A stretch of DNA of 64,000 nucleotides from Anoplopoma fimbria (taxonomy: Eukaryota; Chordata; Actinopteri; Perciformes; Anoplopomatidae): assembly GCF_027596085.1 (NCBI RefSeq), contig NC_072472.1, forward strand, positions 16,307,971-16,371,970, in the 5' to 3' direction. Positions 54,201-64,000 of this stretch are shown piece by piece. The notes below the pieces were generated by a model that saw only the letters and a program-made list of their open reading frames with translations, ran no database searches and was not told the DNA's origin. How positions within the stretch are numbered: position 1 is the stretch's first letter; each line of letters starts with the position of its first letter. The position numbers were made by a program, and so were the translations under genes.

Positions 54201-54566
54201 TGTGGCTGTACAGCCCTTTTTCAAGTCTTCGGATGTGAAGGTTGCTCAGACTTTAGAGGGTGAATTATCTGATTGCTGACTGGTGTCGTCTCCACCCATA
54301 ACGTTGTTTCCTACAGCGACACATTCCACAAAGAAACTACATGTCAGTGTACAAAACTACGCCACTAACATCACCTGGTGAAAAGTGAGGACAGTAGGTT
54401 ATTCACACATCACACTGACAACAGCTAGAGGATGGGTATCCGTGTGTCTCGGTGGAGTCAAATCTGCAGCTGGACTTAACCCTAACCCATAAAACTGCAA
54501 ACGATGCAACGGCTCAGTCAGAGGAGTGTCTAATATCCGTCTAATCAGGCCTACAGAGATACTTAC
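51281..54566 (-). other. Presumed pld2 5' UTR intron
   Basis: An AG acceptor precedes the 23-nt UTR of the first coding exon, so at least one upstream non-coding exon must exist. The span is AT-rich and contains a TG/GA microsatellite (52127-52151) and a short GATAGT repeat near 52641. No coding exon is recognised. Confidence 0.5.
52127..52151. repeat. (TG)n(AG)n compound microsatellite
   Basis: About seven TG units followed by four AG units in the presumed pld2 5' intron. Confidence 0.9.
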
Positions 54567-54640
54567 TTTCAGTTCAGATACCTCCGCGACTCAGCACACA
54601 CAGCTACTCCACGCACGGGCTTAAAAACACACCATGTAAA
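54567..54640 (-). promoter_or_regulatory. Candidate pld2 non-coding first exon
   Basis: The minus-strand sequence ends in a very strong splice donor (GTAAGTATC, just below 54567) and lies 3.3 kb upstream of the exon that carries the ATG. The upper border is unknown. A second strong donor (GTGAGTCC) ends a possible alternative first exon at 55211, next to an ETS-like CTTCCGGT. Neither is proven. Confidence 0.35.
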
Positions 54641-54905
54641 CCTACATACAGGCTAAAAGTAAGGTTTGGCCGTTTTGACGCCTGTGTTTTGTTTTTTTTC
54701 CCTCAGAGGAGAATTCATTCGTATTCCCCGTGTGTGATGCACTCACTAGTCCCTCCCACAGGGTGTCCAGTGGGACAGAGTATGGAGGATAAAAAAAAAA
54801 AGTTGGACTAAAGGACAAGACGAGTCCCGACAGGCCGCCATCAGTGGGAACAGTAGGGGGGAAACGCACACACCTGAATACACACACAGGAATGCAGGTA
54901 GATGT

Positions 54906-54935
54906 GGAGGAGGAGGAGGAGGAGGAGGAGGGGGG
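54906..54935. repeat. (GGA)n tract
   Basis: About eight GGA units ending in a G-run, in the pld2 upstream region. Confidence 0.92.
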
Positions 54936-56040
54936 TCCAATGAAACTACATGATAACGTTACTTATCTGTGTTCGACGTGAATCACGGAATATATCACGA
55001 GATTTCCGGTGAGCCTTTTCAAAATGAAAAGCTTGCGAGCAAATATCCGACAAAATGTTGCCTAAAGACCAAACTCCCGTTGAATGTGTGGTTTCAGAAG
55101 CAGCTTTGTATTGTGTGGGTGGCGGTAGGGTTAACTTTACGGACTATATGCAAATATAAGGACCGACACAACCTTTAGAAGCTTTTAGCGTTAAAGAAAG
55201 GTGGACTCACCGGAAGTAGTAACTATTTACATGTCGTGCCAGCTAGCTTAGGTGGAACATTCCCACAACATGTAGAAGAAAAGCTCTTCTGGGAAATCAT
55301 ATTATAATTTCAACGTTTAACACTTATAGTTATTATGTATTCATCCGCACACGTGAAGCTTAATGCTACTGTTTTAAACTACATCACCACGTGCAGACAG
55401 GAGAAGCAGACTGATAACTACTCTGTGAAGAATGTAATGACATGCAAACTGAGTTTACTCTGGACAGTGATTTGCTTGTCACTAAACAATCACTGAAAAT
55501 TCAAATCAGTTCCCAACAGAGCCTTATCAAGGCTGTTGATTAAATTAAAGTCTGAACTCTTTGATTCCACTAGTACTACTAATCTCTTAATATCCTCCCA
55601 AAGGTCACTCACATGTTTCCACTTATGTTGTTACATTTGTTTTTGTGGTGTTTCCCCACTTATTGAACTTGTCGACCTGTAAGCTCAATGAGATGATACA
55701 TAGGCCTACATATAAACAGACTTATTGTTTAGTGGAAAACTTTGACTGAGGTGGACTGGTAAAATAAATTATAGGATAACATAAAGTACTTACAAGATAT
55801 AAGCAAAACATTGTGATAGTTTCAGACTCTTCTTGGCTGTTACTGGGAGAATTTCTAATTTGGTGTAATACATGTTAACACCACATGGGAGTGTGAAACC
55901 AGACTGGTAACTGAAAAACACCCGCAGACATACACAAAGCTTATTTAACCACAATGCTTCTGTGACTGCCAATTATCATTTCTCTCTTTTCTGAGGGGTT
56001 TTCAAACAGCTTAAACTTTGCAATAAATTGATTAAGCAAG
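54936..56040. other. Intergenic region between pld2 and chrne
   Basis: About 1 kb holding the likely pld2 promoter at the left and the DNA beyond the chrne poly-A site at the right. No coding sequence or mobile element is recognised. Confidence 0.55.
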
Positions 56041-56062
56041 TCACGATGCACAAAATAAAACG

Positions 56063-56068
56063 TTTATT
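56063..56068 (-). terminator. candidate chrne polyadenylation signal (AATAAA)
   Basis: AATAAA on the minus strand 820 nt after the chrne stop, followed by a T/G-rich stretch. This predicts cleavage near 56045. Confidence 0.4.
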
Positions 56069-56887
56069 TAAAAAAACATGGCACAATGAATCTAGACAAT
56101 GTCCCTCAAAGTCTTCTACCCCAACAAGACTTTCTAATAAATAAATCATAGTAAGAAGAATAAGGCTTTGATTCATTCAGAGTTTGCTGGCTCAAGTTAC
56201 ATGTACAGGTTCTCCACATATAAGACATAGCACATGCAGGGAAACTTCTCCAGACTTTATCAGATATGTTTTGCAGTGTGATACATGGACGATTCTTAAA
56301 AGCCCATGAAAGAGTGACAACTTTAGCACATCACATGTAAATAAAATCAGTTAATCAGTTAAAGAACCATCTTTATTACTATCTATGAATCCAGTTATAC
56401 AAAGTGTTTATGGATCCATGCAATACTGTACATACTGCCGTCATAGTTGTAGTAGTTTAAACACACCTCTGACCTGAAGTCTGAACTTGCTTTGACCTAG
56501 TCTTTTATACCACAAAACAAATATTAGTTGTACTTGGTAATGATGATGATTTAAAATATCACTATTTCTAACTACACCGTTTCCACCCATTTAATGTATG
56601 CATCCAAACAACTTACACTAAAATGAAGAACTTGGTTCTAACTAAGTTGCAAGTTTGAATGAAAACCCTCAGCTATCTGAAAAGTGTTCACAAAGATAAT
56701 TCTGAGCTGTGAACATGAACACAGACAGATTTGTTCTTAAATCTCTGTTATTCAAGTCTGCTAACTTAACCCTGAATCTGAGCCTGGGACTCAATGACCA
56801 AGATCGCTCAGCCTTATAGATAGCATGAGGCACAATGACCCTTGGAGAGGTTTAATCAGAGCAATAGGGTATTTTTTGTTTTGTTTT

Positions 56888-59800
56888 TTAACTTGGAACA
56901 TATTTTTTGCTTTGCCCCGGAAACGGAAATTCAGGTGCCCGGTTGAAGTGTCCTGTTAAGAAGATCCACACTGTGCCAATGATGAAGAGAAGAATGGCGG
57001 CCCAGAAACACACCTTGTCGATCATCTTCCCAATCAGTACCCAGCTTTCAATTTCCTGTATTTGGAAGTCAAGCCAATAATGATTAAAGAACTAAGATAA
57101 CTAGCCTAAAACAATTATAGATAGGAAAACATGAAACCAGTTAAAACATTCACAAAAATAAATTGAAATCGCACCAATGTTGGCTAAAAGTTTAAAGTGA
57201 CACTCACAGATCCAATGTTATTTTGTTGTCTCGTACTCTCAGCAATGAAGTTGCAGGCATCCACACATTGCTTGATCTCGGGTGCAGCTTGGGCCAAACT
57301 CTTATACAGGTTGGCTGTGCTACTGACATCCATATTATCCACTAGGGGGGAAGGAGACACTGAGAGTCAGACAATTGTATGCCATAGCATTACAAAAGCC
57401 AGATACAAGCAACTTTGATGGGGATGAGGCAAAAATAACTAAAAACAATACAGTTGTAATAAACAAATAAATGGCTAATATAAGGATATGAATAAATGTG
57501 GTACAAACTACACAGAAACAACCTTTGTATTGTGATATTTATACAAAAAAACAATGTGTTCAGAAATCAGACTTGGACTAGATGGCTGGTTAGATTTAAG
57601 AGCTGGGTCATAGGTTTATAAATAGCCATCTTACCGATGGATCGTGTGAGACCATGTCTCTCTCTTTGTTTGTCAAACATCATTTCACTGCGAGGTTGTT
57701 TCAGCACATATTCCTCCGCTCTCTGCATGAGGCCAAAGGAGCTGCGCCGCCGCTCCCTCACTCCGTTCACCTCGGTTGTCACCTCACTGTCATCCACCAG
57801 TGGAGGCATGCCCAGGAAGCGAGGTACCATTTCCAGGAACACCTGAGGGAGGCAAAGAAGAAAAACAGAAGTAAGTTCACACAAATTATCTCTTCAATAG
57901 ACAAATTTAACTAAATTCTGCATGGAATATACTTACATGTTTGATGGTATTTGACATGGTATGAGTGCTGGGGCTACGCAGGGAGAAGTTCAGCACCACA
58001 ATTTGATTGGTAGCAATGAGAGTAGTGACAGACATCACAAAGATCAGGTACCTGAGGGAGACAAAGAGAAGATCTGTGTTGGAGACTCAAACTGTATGGA
58101 TTAAAGAAAAATAAAAAAAGAGATAAGATAAGATAATCCTTTATTAGTCCCGCAGCGGGGAAATTTGCAGGCTTACAGCAGCATAGAGTAAGGCCCAGCA
58201 GAGGTCAGCAGAGAACACACACAGACTCACTTGCCGATGAGAGGGACCGAGAGAGAAGTCTCAGGGATCTTCTGGGCAATAAGAAAGAGGAAGACAGTCT
58301 GAGCCAGCAAGACGGAGATGGACACAGTCAACTTTTGTCCCCCGGCTGTGGAGGAGACAACAGAGACTTAGGAGACAGAGGAACAGAGCGAATAGAAAAA
58401 AACACACCAGCTTTGGGATCCAATTATCTCAGTACATTCTCTGTGCTCAGGCACTTTATTATAGCAGCAAATAATTCTATGTAGCATATTTATAAAGGCC
58501 TTTTATATACAGCAGTTATGATATAACACAATAGCATCTGGCTTCAGTTAGGGGTAGGGATAAATCATTACACTGAAAACAAATCTGCATAGGCATACCA
58601 GTGTTCACTTCAGACTTTTTCTGACAACATACTTCCTTACTATACTTACTCTGATTTATTGCTTATATAAAACATTCAATAAAAAAACAACCTTTAAATT
58701 CTGGTCTTTTTTATTATAGTCAGATTTAGAGTAAGTAATGAATTATTATTTTGTTTTAAATCCAAATTATAAAAAATTATGAGACTTGATATTTTTATAA
58801 CATTCTTGTAATATCGCCCCATCTGAAACAATAATAATCTAACAGCTCTAGGGAATTAGACAACGGCTTTACTGACCTTGTGCAGGTAGGAAGTAGGCCA
58901 GCACCACCAACGAGGAGATGAGGGAGCATGGCAGGATGATGTTGATGACGTAGAAGAGGGGCTTCCTTTGGATGACCAGATTGAACAGGATCTCCTGATA
59001 CTCCAGGTCGTCTGGGGAGTACCGTGTGTTGATCATCTTCCTGGCTGGACGATGGACTATGGCCCACTCGCCGTTTTCTGAGGGGTGAAGACACAATGAG
59101 CCGGAGAGGAATTGTGTGCTTTGGAAATTGGAGTATTGAATGTGGATGCACTGTACCTGTGAAAGCCTCGGGGTCAATGTCCACCCACTCAATAGTCTCT
59201 GATTCTACCACAGCCAGGATGAGGTCCACTTCATTGGCACTGTACGTCTGGGATCTAGGGGTCGTGGCAGTGAGGATAGAACAGAACAGGAAATGGTTGT
59301 TACCTGGATGTAATTCCAGTTCTATGAGCATGTTAGTAGCCCTCTAATGGGTTTGGCTATTTGTTTAACCCATGTAGGCGCCATGTACGAAATAAAACTA
59401 ACTAACAAATCAGCAGTTATATATTCTATATATATTGGAATGATATAATTGTCCCTCACCTGAATGCTAGCGTGCAGTTTTGATAATCAAATGGGAAGTA
59501 GGTGATTTCAATGGCACAAGTGCTGCGATAGATAGCAGGAGGCAGCCAGTACATCCAACCATCGCTGCTGATCAACACATTGGCGTAGTAAGCCACATCA
59601 AACTTGCCATCAATGCTGCAGAGATTGAGGTTAAAGAACAGAAAGAGCTTGACACCAGACTAGATTATGTATGATGACAATAAAAAGGAAAAAATGCACA
59701 ACGTCACTCCTCTTTGTAACTGCCTTACTTGTTCTCCAGGACAATGTCAGGGAGCCAAACAGTCTTGCATGGAACACGAATAATATTGATGCCAAAATAG

Positions 59801-62800
59801 CGAGATTCGTTCCAGGAGAGGCGATAATCAGTCCATTGCTGTAGATGACATTTTAGAGAAAGGTCACCAGTGACTTTAAAAACGAGACAAAACTGAGGGC
59901 TGAATAAATGAGCAGGACAGAATGCCCAATACAAAATTACTCCCAAAAGTTTTGCCAGGATGTTTTGTACGAACAACACAACAAACATAAGTATGAAGAG
60001 AGGGAAAACTCACAATCTCAATCCACACATTGGTCGTAAGCGTTTCCTCCTTTTCATTCTGTGGTATAAGTGAAGAAGCAGTGTGAATACATGAGCTGTA
60101 GATGTAGATCATGCCATGCTAAGTTAATACCCCAGTGACCCAACAGCCAGTATTCTGCTCTGGCCAAAGTGCTTATTGTCCTGTGGGAATAATGGTTAAC
60201 TACTTTCTCAGAATTGTATACATTTGCTGTTTGGAGATGTTGCAGCCAGGCTTTGTTGCAACGAGAGCCTGCTCTCACCAGGGAGATGAGGTTAGTGAGG
60301 GTCAGCTTGATCTGAATATCCAACTTGTCTTCAGGTGAAACCACTGGGCGAATATTCTTGTTGTAGCCTGTGAACAAGTCGCTGATCAGCTTGGACTCCT
60401 CATTACACTGCACTGTATGAAAACAAAGATGAGAAAAATGGAGTGAGTTAACGTACATATGTGATGGAATTATGTCTGATAAATATTTCTCGACGGGAGG
60501 GGATGAGAAACATCTTGGAGAGTAATAAGTCTGAAAGCTAAACTAAGTTTGGGTCAGTTTATTTAAATGTGTAAATCTGTATTCTCAATTATTAAGACTG
60601 ACATCCTGTGATCATAAATATTTTTATTACCTTCCAATCTTGTGAATAGTTGATTGGATAGTTGCTTTAACATAATTAAAAGAAAAATGCTCTTGGCAAA
60701 TGCAAAATACGTTTTTTGTTTGTACTTAGAAACACCTTTACTGTATGTTTAAACATGTAAAATAAAAATAAAAACCATTATGGGCACAAACGTTTTAAAC
60801 CGACTTGACATCATGTGATATCATGTGTATGAAGAGTCTAGAGACTAGTAAACCTGCTCAGAACAGCACTTAAAGGCAACAATGCCATCTCTTTGTACTT
60901 CTCCGCTACACTAAATTTCAGTATAAACTTGAAGAGAGACTAAGGCAGAGGTTATTTCCGACGCATTGCCTCTTCCCTCCCAGCTGTCACTATCCGTAGC
61001 TCAGATTACACAGCAGCTGGGAAACTCTAAACTAGGACACTTTTAAGTCACCCGCGGGTCATCTACAATAATCATCAATTCCATCATTAAGCAAAGATGC
61101 GACACATACTACAAATCAGTAAAGATGTCGTCCCCAGTGATCGATTCATTCCCAGGTCTGCCTGGTCCAATCAGGAGCAAACATGTCACATTGTTCTGAG
61201 CTGTAATTGTAACTTTACCGTGGGACAATCTGTGTAGTGGGCGGTGTGATGACACTGTGGAGAGTTCTCACTCTCCAAGGGTTTGCCAGTTGTTAATGAT
61301 TAACTATTGTTAAATATAACTCATAACAAAAATTGTAATTCCTGTTCATCAAAATCCAGCAGCACTGAAGCTTCCCTTTTGGCCATTATCCATTTGAATG
61401 TGTAAACAGATCCATACTTCCTCCACTTTCAACACGGAGGAAAACTTATCTAACAACAATCCCTAATAGGAAGATTTTAAGAGTTGCATACAAAGTAATA
61501 AAGACCTTAAAATGGTCTTTGAAATGTAGACAGAATGTTGAAAGCCCTGCCTACTACAAAAAACTATGAAAAATCACTGCAATGCTCAGATGTCTGTGAC
61601 AGGTACGTATAGACTGATCGCATGACAGCCTTCTTACTGTATCTGCTTTGGTGTTGCTACAATGTATTTATAATAATTCAGAAGAATAGCTCTCAATGAT
61701 TTAAGTATATTATAGGAGAACAGGCTTGTAATGATGGACAGCTGCAAAGACTATTACAACAGCACTGCAGCCTGAATGCAGTCTAGTTGTATGGGAATGT
61801 ACATTTTTATGAAACAGGGTTGCACTCTACAATGGTAGAGTGACAAATATACAATATGTGATGTACTTCTAAATTAAGTTCAGTCAGCCAAATAACACTG
61901 ATCAGGGATTATGTATTTTTGAATACGTCAGAAGCATAAAGTTCACATTAGGCCAAAAACAAACTGGAGAGGGATGATGGGAAAGCTACATAGCCTGCAT
62001 GTGACCACCGACGGGACGCAGGGCTGATCAAAATGGTCAAATGGATTGGACACTCAGAACTTTGTCAGATAAAATCACTAGCTGTGAGTGAGAAAATATA
62101 TGTGATGTACCTGAGTTCACCCTTTAATGTGACCAGAGCGCACAACACACAACGGGTCAGAACAACGTGGCCAGACAGGTAAACATTACATCACTGTTTG
62201 TCTGGGGTAAAGGCAAGCCAAACTCACCCTAGTTGACCGTGTGCCATGTCCAATGCACACTCATATTCATGAAAACATTTTGAACATAAGGAGCAAAGAC
62301 AATTCCATTTAATCTAGCAAGAAGAAAAACATGTTTGTCCATCTTCCAGTTAGCGTTCCTTCAAGGAGTTCAGCATCTCAGGCCTGTTAGCAGTCAGATG
62401 CTTTCCAGTCCACTAAATATCACTGTCTGATCATCACAACTCAGTGAGGACTGAAAGAGAAGAGTTTATTCCCAATATCAGAACTACTATCACAACTTGA
62501 TTGAGTTATTTAATATCAAGATTATAAGTACAGCTGTTGCTCAAAGTGACCAATAAAGCTGATAATTATTATGATTAATTATAAGTGTACAAAGATCAAA
62601 TGGCTGATAACAGCCTCATCTCAAGTTTTGCATTTGACAGTTATAATGTCAATTTCCTAAGTAAATCGCAACGGCAATGTGTGTATAAGTAAGGGTGTAC
62701 AAAGCTTGTCTTGGACAGTGTCTGCATTGTTCCTCCTGGACGGCCTGAATCTTATTTCCAATGCCTTCCAGAGGTCTACATTTCAGGGTCTCTGTTGTCA

Positions 62801-63724
62801 CTGAGGAATGTTTAGACTACTCCAGTGACCTCTGCCAAGAAGACGGACAGGAGGATTTGTCCACAGCTGTCGAGAGCAACTCATCATACCTTCTCCCTCC
62901 TGAGTGGCCAAATGGATTTGTAGAATCATATGTTTTCAAAGTTCCATCACATGGAGGCTCTCACTTCTGCTTCCACTGCGGACCTTTGTTACCTTCCTGT
63001 TGCAGAACCTCATCTGTGTCGAGCAGAACAGCTTTACACACTCCAGTACGGCTGCTCTCACGACAAGACACAGACGACGCTCTGCCTTACCTGATACTTT
63101 GTTTGTGCTCATCCTATAAACTGCATTGACTTTACTTAAAGTAATACATAATCATGGGACAGGGTTATGAAACAGAGGATCCCTGAGGACAGCGCACTAA
63201 GTATATACAAGAAGAGATACAACCAAAACATTTTATATCCGGTTACCTTGTATGCCAAATTTCAAGCAAGTTTACAAATCAAGTGCATGGTGTTGTGCAC
63301 TGATGTCCACAAAAAGCCAGCTTATGTCTACTCTACAGCAGTATGTAAAATATTATATATTATATATTAACTCTATGTATGCTTGCAGATAAGCCATCAA
63401 CAGAAGGGAAATTACAAAATAGGCAAAATCTGTATAATCTGCACAAATTCAAGGATTATGAGTATGTGCAGAAGTTTTAACAAGATTTCCGAGGGTCTAA
63501 AGTATGGCACTTTTTCTCTGGCATGCAAATATATGTAGCTAGAGTTTAAGAGCTGGTTGTCTCTCTAAACACTGATCATCAGACCTTTTGCGTTGAGAAG
63601 GCAGCCAGCCAGTCGATGAGGATGTGCCAAAAAGTTTCACACTGCGCCACTTACCCTGCACCATTAAAGTCCCGAGAACAGTTACGACTCCAAAAAATAT
63701 CCAAAACCTGTTGGCTGCCATCAT
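56888..63724 (-). CDS. chrne: Muscle nicotinic acetylcholine receptor subunit (epsilon), 12 coding exons
   Basis: A subunit of the pentameric, acetylcholine-gated cation channel of the neuromuscular junction. Exons: 63655-63724, 60279-60412, 60014-60058, 59729-59838, 59460-59615, 59157-59254, 58877-59077, 58231-58345, 57937-58051, 57635-57842, 57208-57341, 56888-57055. They sum to 1554 nt (517 aa; human CHRNE 493). Exon 1 is a signal peptide ([18 protein letters not shown]). The Cys-loop is Cys153-Cys167 ([15 protein letters not shown]). M1 is [21 protein letters not shown]2 lies in [21 protein letters not shown]3 in [20 protein letters not shown] and M4 in [38 protein letters not shown] and the 12-exon plan are typical of the gamma/epsilon/delta branch. 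The epsilon call rests mainly on linkage to mink1 and pld2; parts such as [20 protein letters not shown] also resemble gamma. Confidence 0.92.
58121..58195. repeat. Interspersed repeat fragment with GATAA run
   Basis: AGATAAGATAAGATAATCCT followed by TTATTAGTCCCGCAGCGGGG, a phrase I recognise as a common teleost repeat tail. It makes up much of the 179-bp chrne intron 8. Confidence 0.65.
60413..63654 (-). other. chrne intron 1
   Basis: At 3.2 kb, the largest chrne intron. It contains a diverged copy of the chrne upstream segment (60979-61094) and a 122-codon plus-strand open frame (62761-63129) whose status is uncertain. No mobile element with ends is recognised. Confidence 0.6.
60979..61094 (-). 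promoter_or_regulatory. Copy of the chrne promoter segment inside intron 1
   Basis: Aligns with 63849-63957 over about 110 bp with roughly three-quarters of positions the same by eye. Best-conserved parts: CTATCC, GCTCAGATT, ACAGCAGCTGGGAA, CTAAAC, AAGTCAC and ACAATAATCATC. The E-box CAGCTG is at 61014-61019, with a second at 60981-60986. About 90 bp downstream on the minus strand is an ATG (near 60883) opening [11 protein letters not shown], which could be a relic of a first exon. Confidence 0.6.
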
Positions 63725-64000
63725 GTTCCAAGACCACCCCAGTGCACGGACCTGCACTATATCTAAATATTAAGTTTGAGTGAGAGAGAGTAAAGACGGA
63801 GAGGAAGAGCCCTAAATCCCTCAACCAAGCGCCCTGCATGTCGCCCTGCCCGGCTGTTGCTATCCATGGCTCAGATTTCACAGCAGCTGGGAAGCACTAA
63901 ACCAGGACTTCAAGTCACACTGCGGTCACCCACAATAATCATCGTCATGGTCATTAGACAACAACTATCTGAGGTGATGCCAGATATTTAAAGCATTTAT
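63725..64000 (-). promoter_or_regulatory. chrne upstream region with E-box
   Basis: The 276 bp before the chrne ATG. It holds an E-box CAGCAGCTGG (CAGCTG at 63884-63889), the class of site bound by myogenic bHLH factors that drive muscle acetylcholine receptor genes, and the segment that recurs in intron 1. A second in-frame ATG lies upstream at 63757 (opening MQVRALGWSW), but the ATG pair at 63724/63721 gives the better signal peptide. The region is cut off by the window end. Confidence 0.5.

Noticed and set aside
56888..63724. Naming the receptor subunit gamma (chrng)
   Set aside because: Some stretches resemble gamma, but linkage to mink1 and pld2 is that of CHRNE. A phylogeny with fish gamma and epsilon subunits would be decisive.

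Overview
The window is vertebrate nuclear DNA from a ray-finned fish, almost certainly a teleost. It shows multi-exon genes with GT-AG introns, two Tc1/mariner elements of fish type, tRNA-headed SINE-like repeats, and long AT-rich introns with microsatellites. The species cannot be told from the sequence. There are no bacterial features, CRISPR arrays or operons.

Three protein-coding genes lie head-to-tail on the minus strand, so transcription runs from high to low coordinates. (1) chrne, a muscle nicotinic acetylcholine receptor subunit: 12 coding exons, 63724 to 56888, 517 aa. (2) pld2, phospholipase D2: 23 coding exons, 51257 to 40266, 955 aa. (3) mink1, misshapen-like kinase 1 (a GCK-IV MAP4K): 32 coding exons, 35052 to 6543, 1300 aa. 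I placed every exon junction from the splice dinucleotides and reading phase, and each set sums to an exact open frame. The trio matches the human 17p13 neighbourhood of PLD2, MINK1 and CHRNE, but chrne lies upstream of pld2 here instead of beyond the 3' end of MINK1. They are not a pathway operon: chrne acts at the neuromuscular junction, pld2 in phosphatidic-acid signalling, and mink1 in JNK/Hippo/cytoskeletal signalling.

Layout: 1-6542 is the 3' flank and probable UTR of mink1, with a long TG repeat. 6543-35052 is mink1; one intron (10261-14248) holds an intact Tc1 transposon, a CpG-rich block and a rearranged SINE insertion, and another holds a foldback element. 35053-36460 is the mink1 promoter region. 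36461-40265 is intergenic, with a 65-bp tandem repeat, two SINE-like elements and a GA tract. 40266-51280 is pld2, with a second Tc1 copy (one premature stop) in an intron. 51281-56040 is the pld2 5' intron and promoter region plus intergenic DNA. 56045-63724 is chrne, and its upstream region runs to the window end.

Most interesting observations: a composite SINE insertion at 13435-14150 that carries sequence from two other places in this window plus a 25-bp microinversion, which looks like replication template switching; a copy of the chrne promoter segment inside chrne intron 1; and a Tc1 element with an intact transposase and conserved IR/DR ends. I found no clearly new gene system.
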